Below are positions 1 to 9,113 of a stretch of 62,901 nucleotides of DNA, in pieces (the first letter of the stretch is position 1; each line of letters opens with the position of its first letter). Under the pieces are notes generated by a model. The model made no database searches and was not told the DNA's origin. It saw only the letters and a list, made by a program, of their open reading frames with translations. Origin of the DNA: CAYPXN01 sp964470915 (GTDB lineage: Bacteria; UBA10199; JADFYH01); NCBI GenBank assembly GCA_964470915.1, contig CAYYEM010000006.1, positions 1 to 62,901 of the forward strand. Reading direction: 5' to 3'. The position numbers and the translations under genes were made by a program.

Positions 1-1
1 A

Positions 2-2014
2 AAAACTTTTGCTCCCGAAATGGCAGATGAAATCTTTAAAAAGCTTGATCTCATCAAAGCTGAACTCTCCACAATCAATCCAAGCTCTGGCGAAGAAGTA
101 AACAGCCCCAAAGACAATCCTTCTGTAAAAACACCTGTTCCTGAAAAACCTGTTCAGGAAGAAAAAGTAGCTGCCATCAAACAAAATGTTGAAGCTCACA
201 AACCCAGTTCCACTCTTCCTGAAAAAGAAGAATATATTCCAGTCCCCATTTCACGCATTAACAAACTACTTAATCTGATCGGTGAAATGGTCATTAACAA
301 AGTCAACTCTTCCTATAAAGCTACCCTGCTGAAAAAACTCACTCAACAAGCTGCTACGACTGAAAAAATGTTGTTTGATCTGGAAACACTCTTGAAAGAA
401 CAACTGAATATTCCCGATGAATACTTTCAAAGCAAAGGAACTATTTTAAGAGCATCCCAAGAAATGGAAAAAGCAGCACAAGTTCTTCTTCAGCTTCATA
501 ATATTGAAGCGCTGTTTGGACGTGTCCATAAAGATCTGCATCGCTTGTCTGATGATACATTGTCAGAGATTTTTCATCTCAATCCAGTGATCGAAGAGTT
601 ACAAAATAAAATGAAAGAAATCCGAATGCTGCCCTGCTCTAGTTTATTTGAGGGATTTCCAAGGCTGATTCGTGACATTGCCCGAGAGCAAAATAAAAAA
701 GTCGAGCTCAGTATTCAGGGGGCTGAAACAGAACTCGATAAAAAAGTTTTAGAATCACTCAAGGCACCTCTTATTCATCTGTTACGAAATGCCATTGATC
801 ACGGCATTGAAGCAGCGGGAGAAAGAAAGGGAAAATCTGAAACTGCACATATTACTCTTTCAGCCTTTCAAGAAGGCAGCAAAGTAATCATCACTATCAG
901 CGACGATGGAAAAGGTCTTTCGCTAGACACGCTCCGTGAAAAGGCTCTTAAAAAAGGGGTGGTCAATTCTCAAGAATTGGAAGCCATGGATGAAAAAGAA
1001 GTATTAAACCTCATTTTCACGGAAGGCTTTTCAACAGCTCCTTTAATTACTGATGTTTCAGGAAGAGGTATTGGCTTGTCTGTAGTCAGAAAAGAGTTAG
1101 AACGACTAAAAGGCAACGTCATTGTTGAAAACCGTCCTGGACAAGGGATGACTTTCAGACTTGAACTCCCCCTCACGATTGCCATTCTCCAGGTCTTATT
1201 GATTGAAATTGAGGGAATAAAGTGGGCCCTCCCTCTTCTGGGATTAGAAGAATGCATCAAGGTAAACCTAGAAACTATTCCTACCTTGGAAAACCGCATG
1301 ATTCTTCAGGTTCATGGAGTTTCGGTGCCTATTATTCCTTTAGCGGACCTACTGGGAATCCAGAAAAACTCTTCGAGTGAAACTCCTGAAAAGAACAAGG
1401 ATGTAAATATTATCATCATCAATACCATGAATAAAAAAGTAGGCTTTGTGGTGAATAAAGTTCTGGGAGAACAAGAAGTTTTTATTAAGAATCTTGGAAA
1501 ACATCTTGGATCTGTAACAGGAGTCAGTGGAGCTACAGTGTTGCCCAGTGGAGAAGTGATAGTGATTCTCAACACCCAAGATCTTATTACACAATCTCAA
1601 ATGGCGCATCCTGCCATGCAAAACCGAAAGAAAATCACCCTGAACAAGAAAAAGAAAAAAATTCTTGTGGTGGAAGACTCTCTCACCACCCGTGAACTCG
1701 AAAAAAGCATTCTCGAATCTCATGGCTATGCGGTGGAAACTGCGATCGATGGTCTTGATGCCCTCGAAAAATTGAGATCCACTCTAGTCGATTGTATTGT
1801 TTCAGATATTCAGATGCCCAGAATGGATGGTTTTGAATTCTGCCAAAATGTAAAATCAAACAAGGAGCTCAAGGATCTTCCCTTTATTTTTGTCACTTCT
1901 CTTTCCAAGGATGAAGAAAAAAGAAAAGGAATTGATGTGGGAGCACAAGCCTATATTTTGAAAAGTCAATTTGACCAAGGAAATCTCCTTGAAATCATAG
2001 AAAGGCTTTTATGA
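2..2014 (+). CDS. cheA: Hybrid chemotaxis histidine kinase CheA-REC (5' partial)
   Basis: CheA-type kinase that autophosphorylates and passes phosphate to receivers. The frame is open to the window edge (no stop before the ATG at 20), so the gene starts upstream and the N-terminal Hpt (P1) domain with its phospho-histidine is not in view. Counting from the ATG at 20, the P3/P4 region follows a linker rich in Pro, Lys and Glu. The N-box LLRNAIDHGIE is near residue 255, G1 DDGKGLS near 294 and G2 GRGIGLS near 347. A CheW-like P5 domain lies at about 388-520. A receiver domain ends the protein (about 546-664) with acceptor Asp in SDIQMP. A CheA-receiver fusion is typical of FrzE-like, non-flagellar systems (established knowledge). 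The stop overlaps the cheB start by 4 nt, indicating an operon. Confidence 0.93.
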   Translation, partial: KTFAPEMADEIFKKLDLIKAELSTINPSSGEEVNSPKDNPSVKTPVPEKPVQEEKVAAIKQNVEAHKPSSTLPEKEEYIPVPISRINKLLNLIGEMVINKVNSSYKATLLKKLTQQAATTEKMLFDLETLLKEQLNIPDEYFQSKGTILRASQEMEKAAQVLLQLHNIEALFGRVHKDLHRLSDDTLSEIFHLNPVIEELQNKMKEIRMLPCSSLFEGFPRLIRDIAREQNKKVELSIQGAETELDKKVLESLKAPLIHLLRNAIDHGIEAAGERKGKSETAHITLSAFQEGSKVIITISDDGKGLSLDTLREKALKKGVVNSQELEAMDEKEVLNLIFTEGFSTAPLITDVSGRGIGLSVVRKELERLKGNVIVENRPGQGMTFRLELPLTIAILQVLLIEIEGIKWALPLLGLEECIKVNLETIPTLENRMILQVHGVSVPIIPLADLLGIQKNSSSETPEKNKDVNIIIINTMNKKVGFVVNKVLGEQEVFIKNLGKHLGSVTGVSGATVLPSGEVIVILNTQDLITQSQMAHPAMQNRKKITLNKKKKKILVVEDSLTTRELEKSILESHGYAVETAIDGLDALEKLRSTLVDCIVSDIQMPRMDGFEFCQNVKSNKELKDLPFIFVTSLSKDEEKRKGIDVGAQAYILKSQFDQGNLLEIIERLL

Positions 2015-3063
2015 TCCGAGTTTTGATTGTTGAAGACTCTGCCCTCCAGGCTTCTATGATTAAAGAAACCCTGGAAGAAGACTCTGAAATTTCAGTGATT
2101 GGCATCACCTCGAAAGGCGAAGAAGCAGTTGAACTGACGGCCAAACTGAAACCAGATGTCATTACTATGGATATCCATCTAGATAGCGACAGTATAGATG
2201 GACTTGAAGCCACCAAACAAATTATGGCTTTCACGCCAACTCCCATATTGGTTCTAAGTCAATCTACCGTTCATCATAACACTGAAAAAGCTTTTCTGGC
2301 CCTTTCTTACGGAGCCGTAGATGTCATGGGAAAGGAATGTATCGGTTTTTCTAGCCCCACTTATCAAAACACATCAATTCTCGTAGAAGCTATCAAGACT
2401 ATTTCAAAAATCAGAGTGCTTAGCCATCCTCTTGCTAAACTCGAGAGGATGAAAGAAAAACAGGCAAAAGAAGAAAACGCCAATTTTTTAAAAAGCCAAG
2501 GTTACAACAAAATTGTCGGGATTGCTTCATCTACAGGAGGCCCCCAAGCCTTACAGGAAGTTCTAAAAGCTCTTCCTTCAAATTTCCAAGCACCTATTTT
2601 AATTGTGCAACATATTTCTCCTGGATTTTCAGGAGGTTTAGTGGAGTGGCTTCAACATTACACCTCCTTAAAAATAAACCTGGCTAAGCACGGTGATGCT
2701 ATCCAATTAAGCAATGTATATCTTGCGCCCACAGGACAACATATGAAGCTCAATTCTTTGGGAAAGATTGAATTAGTGGATACTCCTCCTGTTTCGGGAG
2801 AGCGACCCTCAGGCACTGTTTTATTAGAATCCATTGCTCATTACGCCAAGGAAATGGCTATAGGAGTTATCTTGACCGGCATGGGGCGAGATGGAGCTGC
2901 AGGCATCTTATCCATTTACAAAAAAGGTGGCCAGACCATAGCACAAGATGAAGCAAGCTCCATCGTTTATGGAATGCCAAAAGCAGCGGTAGATTTGGGA
3001 GGAGTTACAAAAATTTTACCTCTTCAACAGATTGCAAAACAATTAATTTCCTGGGTTCAATAA
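2011..3063 (+). CDS. cheB: CheB protein-glutamate methylesterase
   Basis: Two-domain CheB that removes methyl groups from (or deamidates) receptor glutamates, controlled by phosphorylation. The N-terminal receiver (about 1-125) has acceptor Asp in TMDIHLD near residue 53. The C-terminal methylesterase has the catalytic Ser in GIASSTGGPQ (about 170-179), the His in QHISPGFSG (about 200) and the Asp in TGMGRDGA (about 294). At 350 residues it has normal family length. It starts with an ATGA overlap with cheA and ends 1 nt before the next gene, so translation is probably coupled. All three catalytic residues are present, so it should be active. Confidence 0.95.
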   Translation: MIRVLIVEDSALQASMIKETLEEDSEISVIGITSKGEEAVELTAKLKPDVITMDIHLDSDSIDGLEATKQIMAFTPTPILVLSQSTVHHNTEKAFLALSYGAVDVMGKECIGFSSPTYQNTSILVEAIKTISKIRVLSHPLAKLERMKEKQAKEENANFLKSQGYNKIVGIASSTGGPQALQEVLKALPSNFQAPILIVQHISPGFSGGLVEWLQHYTSLKINLAKHGDAIQLSNVYLAPTGQHMKLNSLGKIELVDTPPVSGERPSGTVLLESIAHYAKEMAIGVILTGMGRDGAAGILSIYKKGGQTIAQDEASSIVYGMPKAAVDLGGVTKILPLQQIAKQLISWVQ

Positions 3064-3064
3064 T

Positions 3065-3511
3065 ATGAAATACGTCTCATTTGTATTAGAAGGTGAAAAA
3101 TTTGCGATCCCAATCCACTTAACAAGAGAAGTGCTGCGCTTGGGTGAAGTTTCTCCCTTACCTAAGGCTCCTCATTTTATTGATGGAGTGATCATGCTTC
3201 GCAATCATAGCATTGTGGTGATTGATCTGAGGAAACGATTTAACCTCCCTGCTTTAAAAAATGCTTCCACACAAAACGTCTTGATTGTTTCGATTGATAA
3301 AATGATTGTGGGCTTAATCGTAGATCAAGTAGAAGATATTGTAGAAATTTCTGACAAACAAATCGACTCCCTGGGCAAAATCATTCCACTGCCTGGAACA
3401 GAAAAATTAATTCAGGGCATTGCACATCTAGAACAAAAAAATATTTTCATCATTGATACCTCTCACCTTATCAACTCAGATGAAAAAGAAGCTTTAAGGA
3501 AACGAGAATGA
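3065..3511 (+). CDS. cheW: CheW-like coupling protein
   Basis: Single CheW domain of 148 residues that would bridge a receptor and the P5 domain of CheA. The characteristic pattern is present: an N-terminal strand with FVLEGEKFAIPI, then VSPLPKAPHFIDGVIMLR and the later VDQVEDIVEI segment. There is no extra domain or membrane segment. It starts one base after the cheB stop and overlaps cheR by 4 nt. No chemoreceptor gene is visible in the window, so its receptor partner lies elsewhere or just upstream. Confidence 0.9.
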   Translation: MKYVSFVLEGEKFAIPIHLTREVLRLGEVSPLPKAPHFIDGVIMLRNHSIVVIDLRKRFNLPALKNASTQNVLIVSIDKMIVGLIVDQVEDIVEISDKQIDSLGKIIPLPGTEKLIQGIAHLEQKNIFIIDTSHLINSDEKEALRKRE

Positions 3512-4920
3512 AAGAAGAAACCTTTTTTCAATTTCAATCCTGGATCGCTCAAAAAACGGGTATCTTTATAAGTCATGATCGTCAAGATTCTCTTCAAGAA
3601 AAAATCCAAATTCGAATGCAAGCCCTCAAGCTTGAATCTGAAGAACAATATTTTTTAAAGTTACAACACAACCAAGCAGAGTTTGATCATTTCACTGAAA
3701 TGCTGACGATTGGTGAAACCTTTTTTTTCAGAAATGAACCACAATTTGAAGCGATCCAACAATATGTATTACCTGAACTCATTGAAAAAAATAAAAATTC
3801 AAAGGAAATTAAAATCTGGTGCGCGGGTTGTGCCACGGGCGAAGAACCTTATACACTCGCCATTCTTCTCAAAGAAATAGGCTTGGAAAAAGATTTTAAA
3901 ATTTCCATCCTTGCTACAGATATTAATCGCTATTTTCTGGAAAGAGCAAAGAAAGGTATTTACAGCCCTCGCTCTGTTGAACATGTACCACCCGCTTTGC
4001 TAGAAAAATACTTTAAAGCACAGCATAAAATGTTTGCCCTTTCTCCCGAAATCAAAGACAGCGTGGAATTTGTAAGACACAATCTGGTTTCTGAACCCTT
4101 TACTCATCCTGGAATGATAGAGTGCGATGTAATTTTTTGTAGAAATGTAACGATCTATTTTAATCTAGCCACCACAAAAAGAATTATCCAGCAATACGCG
4201 GATGCTTTAAAAGAAAAAGGATTCCTGTTTATTGGTCATGCTGAAACCTTGTGGAATATTTCAGAAGCGTTTCATCCGATTGAATTTCCCAGAACCTTTA
4301 TTTATCAAAAAGGCCCTATTACAGAAAAAAAACCACACCAATTTTTCCCCTATCATTTACCAAATCTTGAAATCAAATCTCCAAGTCTAGAACATTACTC
4401 ACTTGAAAATGCGACTACAGCTCTTTCGTCCATCACTTTACCTTCTGCCGCTTCTTCTACAACACCGAACACTTCTTCAGAACCAAGCCCTACAAAAAAA
4501 TTAAATACTGAAGACATTCTCAAGAAAGCTGTTGAAATGGCTGATCAAGGAAAATGGGATGAAAGCATTGAAATTTTGCAGCAAATTCTTCAGCAAGATA
4601 ATCTAAATACTTCTGCCTATTTTCTGCTCTCGATTGTTTTGATCAAAAAGGGAGATTACCCAGCTGCGATTGCAGGCCTTCGAAAACTGCTCTATGCAGA
4701 CTCACATCTTGCGATGGGATATTTTCAACTTGGAAATCTCTATCGATTAACGATGCAACCCCGATTAGCAAAAAAAGAATATAAAAACTGTCTTAAACTG
4801 CTTGAAAAGATTCCTGAAAATGAAAGCATTGAACTCTCTGATGGCATGACAGCAGGCGTACTCTATCAAGCTACGCGCCAAAACATAGAACTTCTGGAGG
4901 AGCAAAACCATGAAAGCTAA
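3508..4920 (+). CDS. cheR: CheR-type methyltransferase with C-terminal TPR repeats
   Basis: SAM-dependent receptor glutamate methyltransferase. An all-alpha CheR N-domain (about 1-80) includes LTIGETFFFRNEPQF. The SAM-binding site IWCAGCATGEEPYTLA lies near residue 102, followed by FCRNVTIYF and a conserved C-terminal half of the domain. A Ser/Thr/Pro-rich linker at about 295-330 leads to tetratricopeptide-like repeats (about 335-455). CheR-TPR fusions are the FrzF type, in which the TPR modulates methylation (established knowledge). At 470 residues it is longer than a plain CheR of about 275. It overlaps both neighbouring genes. Confidence 0.93.
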   Translation: MKEETFFQFQSWIAQKTGIFISHDRQDSLQEKIQIRMQALKLESEEQYFLKLQHNQAEFDHFTEMLTIGETFFFRNEPQFEAIQQYVLPELIEKNKNSKEIKIWCAGCATGEEPYTLAILLKEIGLEKDFKISILATDINRYFLERAKKGIYSPRSVEHVPPALLEKYFKAQHKMFALSPEIKDSVEFVRHNLVSEPFTHPGMIECDVIFCRNVTIYFNLATTKRIIQQYADALKEKGFLFIGHAETLWNISEAFHPIEFPRTFIYQKGPITEKKPHQFFPYHLPNLEIKSPSLEHYSLENATTALSSITLPSAASSTTPNTSSEPSPTKKLNTEDILKKAVEMADQGKWDESIEILQQILQQDNLNTSAYFLLSIVLIKKGDYPAAIAGLRKLLYADSHLAMGYFQLGNLYRLTMQPRLAKKEYKNCLKLLEKIPENESIELSDGMTAGVLYQATRQNIELLEEQNHES

Positions 4921-6112
4921 AATACTGCTTGTAGATGACAGTCCTATTGTTCATCAAATGATAGGAGCAATCCTCACTGAATCCTCTTATGAGGTTGTTC
5001 ATGCAAACGATGGTTTTGAAGCGATCAATATGACCTTCAAAGAAATGCCAGACCTGATTATTTTAGACATCAACATGCCACGTATCAATGGTTGGCAAGT
5101 TTGCAGATTATTAAAAGATCATCAGTTAACACAAAAAATTCCTATCATTATTGGTACCAGTAAAAGCTCTACCAATACAGTTCAAGATCCCCGAAGCTGG
5201 AGTAATGAAACTGGGGCCAATGATTATTTTGATAAAGATACAGATGAAATGAGCGCAATTCCTAAAATGATCGAAAAATTTATTCCAAAAGATTACAAGC
5301 CGCCCGAACATCGCCCCAGTTACCCTCCCTTAAGTGAAATGGATGTCATGAGATATCTTTCTTCTCTTTTGGATAAGCAACTCTATAACGACGTTACCCA
5401 TCTTAAACTACTCGATGAAAGAAAAAGCGCCTTCGTTGCAAATGTATCTCACGAGTTTAAAAGTCCCTTGGCTATTATCAAATCAAATGCTGAGCTCATG
5501 TTAGATGGCATTGTGGGTCCGGTACCTGAAAAAATGCAACGCCCCCTCACAGCCATCCGTCAAACCAGCATGCGACTTATTCGCCTCGTCACAGATCTGC
5601 TAGATCTTGCAAAAATTGAAGCGGGTAAAATGGCCATCAAATCAGATCGAATCAATATTGCTGACCTATGCCAGGAAGTGATTACATCTTATGATGTATT
5701 GATCGCTGAGAAAAAACTCCAAGTGAGCTTTGAGAATAAAAGTACTTTTCCATTTATTTATGGTGATTATGATCGTCTCACGCAAGCTATCGTCAATGTG
5801 TTGAATAATTCAATCAAGTTTTCAAACGAAGGTGGAAAAATCTGCGTGCGTTTAAGTGATGTGGATGCAAAACTTAAAATTGATATTATTGATAATGGTC
5901 CGGGTATGAGCCCTGAAAACTTGGAAAAGATTTTTGACAAATTCGAAAGAGTGACTGCTGAAAAACGAGAAGGAACTGGATTAGGACTCCCCATAGCTAG
6001 AGACATGATCGTTTTACATCAGGGGAAAATCTGGGCAGAATCTAAAGAAGGACAAGGATCTACTTTTTCTATCTTGCTTCCCAAAATTCCAAGCTCCACT
6101 GAAATCAAATAA
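4910..6112 (+). CDS. Receiver-histidine kinase (REC-HisKA-HATPase)
   Basis: Cytoplasmic hybrid sensor with the receiver at the N terminus (about 1-125, acceptor Asp in LIILDINMPR). The HisKA domain carries the phospho-His in VSHEFKSPLAI near residue 181. The HATPase has N-box NVLNNSIKFS near 296, G1 DNGPGMS near 328 and G2 GTGLGLPIARDM near 355. There are no membrane segments. The ATG at 4910 overlaps cheR by 11 nt and has a strong GGAGGAG ribosome site inside cheR. Its position as the last gene of the che operon suggests that it receives phosphate from the CheA and relays it to another regulator (inference). Confidence 0.9.
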   Translation: MKAKILLVDDSPIVHQMIGAILTESSYEVVHANDGFEAINMTFKEMPDLIILDINMPRINGWQVCRLLKDHQLTQKIPIIIGTSKSSTNTVQDPRSWSNETGANDYFDKDTDEMSAIPKMIEKFIPKDYKPPEHRPSYPPLSEMDVMRYLSSLLDKQLYNDVTHLKLLDERKSAFVANVSHEFKSPLAIIKSNAELMLDGIVGPVPEKMQRPLTAIRQTSMRLIRLVTDLLDLAKIEAGKMAIKSDRINIADLCQEVITSYDVLIAEKKLQVSFENKSTFPFIYGDYDRLTQAIVNVLNNSIKFSNEGGKICVRLSDVDAKLKIDIIDNGPGMSPENLEKIFDKFERVTAEKREGTGLGLPIARDMIVLHQGKIWAESKEGQGSTFSILLPKIPSSTEIK

Positions 6113-6151
6113 TTTGACAGTCTTCCACTTTTGTTCGAAGCTTTTAACAGA

Positions 6152-7420
6152 ATGATTCCCAAATACTCGAATGAATCTGTTTTCTATAGTTATTTTAATC
6201 GTCGAGTTCTTACCATCTTAGGCCTGTCATTTTCATCGGGATTGCCTCTTGCGATGGTGGGAGGCACTTTACAAGCCTGGCTTGCGACAGAAAAAGTAGA
6301 TATCACGACTATTGGATGGTTTAGCTTGGTGGGTTTGCCTTACACTTGGAAATTTCTTTGGTCTCCTTTTTTTGACCGTTATGTCACCCCTTTTCTAGGA
6401 CCTCGACGAGGCTGGATTTTAATTTTACAAATTTTCCTGATTTTAGGTATCGCAAGCCTAGGTTTTTTAAATCCTTCCTCACACCTCAAGTTACTCGCTT
6501 TCACTGCAATTTTGGTAGCTTTCTTAAGTGCAAGCCAAGACATCACAATCGATGCCTATCGTGTAGAAGTCCTTCGTCCTAATGAACGAGGAGCGGGAGC
6601 AGGCATCACCAACCTAGGAGCTCGTCTAGCTCTACTGTTATCCGGTGCAGGAGCTCTCATTTTATCGGACCACCTACCCTGGAGTACAGTTTACACGTTG
6701 ATAGCTGCTTGCTTAGTATTAGGCATCCTCGCTACTCTTTCAGGTCCTGAACCTGAACAAAAAATTAGTCATCCTAAAAGCCTCAAAGAAGCTGTCTTGG
6801 ATCCTTTTTTAGATTTCTTTAAGCGCAAAGATGCCATCGCAATGCTTTTGTTTGTGATTCTTTATAAATTTAGTGATGCCTTTTCGATGTCTCTCGCTAC
6901 TCCTTTTTTCTTAAGTGTTGGATTTACAAAAACACAAATTGGAATTGCATTTAAAGGAGTAGGAATGATTGCTGCTATTTTGGGAGCCCTAGGAGGCGGC
7001 GCGATCATTGCACGTATTGGTTTAAATCGATCGCTATGGATTTTTGGAGTTTTGCAAGCTCTCTCCAATTTTGGATTCATCTTGCTCTGCTACTCTGGCA
7101 ATAACTTTCCTCTTTTACTTGGGATTATGGGTCTTGATAATATTTGTGGAGGATTAGGAAGTGCTGCCTTTTTGGCTTTTCTCATGTCAATTTGCAATGT
7201 TCGCTACACAGCGACTCAATATGCTTTGCTTTCAAGTGTAATGGCCATTGCACGTATTTTTGTAGGTCCTCCTGCTGGATATATTGTAAAAGCTTTTGGT
7301 TGGCCCACATTTTTTGCAATCAGCATTTTACTAGCCATTCCAGCACTATTTTTACTGCAACGATTTGCTCCTTGGGGAAAATGGAATCAAAATCTGGAAG
7401 AACTTGAAATTAAAAATTAA
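6152..7420 (+). CDS. ampG: AmpG-like MFS permease
   Basis: Major facilitator superfamily protein with about 12 hydrophobic segments. It resembles AmpG, which imports anhydro-muropeptides for cell-wall recycling (established for the family). Family-typical stretches are LGLSFSSGLPLAMVGGTLQA near the start, GLPYTWKFLWSPFFDRY and DITIDAYRVE. I chose the ATG at 6152. An in-frame TTG at 6131 would add seven residues, and neither has a clear ribosome site. It follows the che operon by about 40 nt and may be co-transcribed without a shared role. Its TAA overlaps the stop of the convergent downstream gene in a shared TTAA. Substrate specificity is inferred. Confidence 0.85.
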   Translation: MIPKYSNESVFYSYFNRRVLTILGLSFSSGLPLAMVGGTLQAWLATEKVDITTIGWFSLVGLPYTWKFLWSPFFDRYVTPFLGPRRGWILILQIFLILGIASLGFLNPSSHLKLLAFTAILVAFLSASQDITIDAYRVEVLRPNERGAGAGITNLGARLALLLSGAGALILSDHLPWSTVYTLIAACLVLGILATLSGPEPEQKISHPKSLKEAVLDPFLDFFKRKDAIAMLLFVILYKFSDAFSMSLATPFFLSVGFTKTQIGIAFKGVGMIAAILGALGGGAIIARIGLNRSLWIFGVLQALSNFGFILLCYSGNNFPLLLGIMGLDNICGGLGSAAFLAFLMSICNVRYTATQYALLSSVMAIARIFVGPPAGYIVKAFGWPTFFAISILLAIPALFLLQRFAPWGKWNQNLEELEIKN

Positions 7421-8137
7421 CGTCGCAGTTTATTAAAATAATCAGGCTTAGGATCACTCGAATGGATGCTGTTTGCATTTGCGTCTGGAGCATTTGCTGC
7501 TTTTTGACTTTCACTTTGCTTAGGAAGCTTGTGAGAATAGAAGGTGTAACTCAATAATTTTCCACCATATATTTTTTCGAGCTGCTCAGGCTGAGTAAGC
7601 TCTGTCCAGTTACCATGTTTATCGGCTACTCCGATAGAATCCAATACCAACTTTAAAGTTCTGCCATAAAAATCATGTTCGGCTCGTGAGAAATACAACT
7701 TACATTCATAAAAAAGATTAGGAGCTTCGGTTCGGCAACGGGGTCTTAAAATGTCTATCAATTCATCATCCAGGTAAGCTTTAAAAAAGATTTGAAAAGT
7801 AGAGGGATCTATTCCCACCATTTGATCGGTCGCAGTAACCCTAAGATAAATATAATGCCAAGCTCTCTTAAAACGCATATTCATCTTACCTTCATGGACT
7901 GTCCAAGACTCAATTTTTTCGATCAANNNNNNNNNNNNNNNNNNNNNNNNNNNNNNNNNNNNNNNNNNNNNNNNNNNNNNNNNNNNNNNNNNNNNNNNNN
8001 NNNNNNNNNNNNNNNNNNNNNNNNNNTTTGGGGATACAGAAGGAAAGACTGAAGAGCAATCAAAAAGTAATATCCAATAAGAGCCCCCCCAAAAAACAAA
8101 TGCGCCGCTCAAGGAAGGGGTTTCTCGAACGACGCAT
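7417..8137 (-). CDS. Hypothetical membrane-anchored protein, gap-broken, probable frameshift
   Basis: I recognise no family. The C-terminal part after the gap (7417-7926) is a soluble domain with SWTVHEGKMNMRFKRAWHY and several aromatic residues. The part before the gap reads poorly in the frame that starts at a TTG (8112). From the ATG at 8137 the frame gives MRRSRNPFLERRICF and then stops. One extra base in the 7-C run at 8084-8090 would join it to a segment reading ALIGYYFLIALQSFLLYPQ, a convincing transmembrane helix. I therefore infer a start at 8137, an indel error or real frameshift at the homopolymer, and a cytoplasm-facing positive N terminus. Convergent with ampG. Confidence 0.5.
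7927..8026. other. Assembly gap (100 N)
   Basis: Exactly 100 N inside a minus-strand hypothetical gene. The four gaps of the window all have this length, so the number is a placeholder and does not tell the true distance or reading frame. Confidence 0.99.
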
Positions 8138-8567
8138 CGTAAATTAGCCGTTTAAGGCCAAAATGCTTAAAATTTTTGAATCAAACTAATCAGCGCTAAA
8201 GGCGCTGTTGAGGGGGAGGCTCCGCCGGCTTTGCCGAAGGAGGGGGCGACGCGAGCCCCTTCTAATGAGCTCCCCCTTCAATTCTCCAGAGATTCAATCT
8301 CTGACTTTATTATTATCGGCATCACCCCAACAAATGTTGTCTATTTGTTTGTTTTTTTCAAATAAAAAATATTATTTATCTATATGATAATATTGATATT
8401 ATTGTTTACACTCTAGATTTTTTTATCCATAAAATATTGAAATTATTAATATTTATTTATTAGTGTAATTAATGTAATTATTTATTAAATAATTACCTTT
8501 TTTAAAAAAGGCGAGAAAAGCTCCCATTCAGGAAGCAGAGGCAACGTTCCAATCAAAAATCGTTGAG
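8138..8567. other. Intergenic region with repeat, palindrome and AT-rich tract
   Basis: No credible gene. It holds a family B repeat (8191-8266) and a perfect 8-bp inverted repeat around one C at 8287-8303 (CAGAGATT/AATCTCTG). About 8330-8515 is very AT-rich and repetitive, with many TTATTTA and AATATT words. The AT-rich part may contain promoters for the minus-strand gene below 8137, but I could not single out a convincing -35/-10 pair. Confidence 0.6.
8191..8266 (+). repeat. Family B palindromic repeat, intergenic copy
   Basis: A 76-nt copy of the element that also lies twice inside addA (11938-12011 and 13432-13505). It begins with a hairpin CAGCGC/GCGCTG, continues with TGAGGGGGAGGCTCC, then an inner hairpin with arms CTCC-CGGC and GCCG-GGAG around TTT, and ends CGACGCGAGCCCCTTCTAAT. 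Just outside, TTGAGGGGGAG (8208-8218) is nearly complementary to CTCCCCCTTCAA (8270-8281). This intergenic copy has the best preserved dyad symmetry. Confidence 0.85.
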
Positions 8568-8996
8568 TTAAAATGTGGGCTTCAGAATCGCAAGCAAGAC
8601 GATCGCTACAAGAAGGAAAGTAGGCACTTCATTGATTAAACGACAGGCTTTTTCGGAAAGAAAATAATTTCCCTTTCTAAACTTTCGAAAGGTAATACCG
8701 GCAAAAAATTGATAGGCCATCAGTAAAACCACAGCACCTAACTTCGCATGCATCCAAGGCTGTTTCAGCAAAGCAGGATTGAGTATTAACATCCATATGC
8801 CAAACAAAAGAGTCATTCCCATCGCTGGATGAGAAATCATATAAAGCAACTTCTTTTCCATGATTGTATAAGTCGCGGCCATATTCGCTTCGCTCTTATG
8901 CTTTACATGGTAAACAAAGAGGCGAAAAATATAGAAAAGCCCCGCAAACCAAGCGACCATAAAAATGATGTGAAAAGCTTTAATCCAAAGATACAT
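8568..8996 (-). CDS. hemJ: HemJ-like protoporphyrinogen IX oxidase
   Basis: Membrane protein of 142 residues with four predicted helices. It matches the HemJ (UPF0093/CopD-like) family that oxidises protoporphyrinogen IX in haem synthesis (established for the family). The N-terminal helix has the conserved His in IKAFHIIFMVAWFAGLFY. The region PWMHAKLGAVVLLMAYQ carries the second conserved His and Lys. Normal family length. No other haem genes are nearby, and it is transcribed away from addB across a short region with an inverted repeat. Confidence 0.87.
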   Translation of the reverse strand: MYLWIKAFHIIFMVAWFAGLFYIFRLFVYHVKHKSEANMAATYTIMEKKLLYMISHPAMGMTLLFGIWMLILNPALLKQPWMHAKLGAVVLLMAYQFFAGITFRKFRKGNYFLSEKACRLINEVPTFLLVAIVLLAILKPTF

Positions 8997-9003
8997 ATTT
9001 GAG

Positions 9004-9107
9004 TTGCCTGTTGCCAGATATGACTGGTCAATATTAGGTTATAGTTTAGAATTCATTATTATCACTAAGTGCGAAGCACTGACAACTAACATCTGGTAAC
9101 AGATCTC
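9004..9107. repeat. Degenerate inverted repeat between hemJ and addB
   Basis: The left arm CCTGTTGCCAGAT (about 9008-9020) pairs imperfectly with ATCTGGTAACAG (about 9091-9102). The interior has related TAG/AAC-rich words and a small GTGCGAAGCAC dyad. It resembles the other degenerate intergenic palindromes at 27975-28044 and 29991-30075. It lies between the divergent hemJ and addB starts, so it may overlap their promoters. Confidence 0.45.
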
Positions 9108-9113
9108 AATTTT

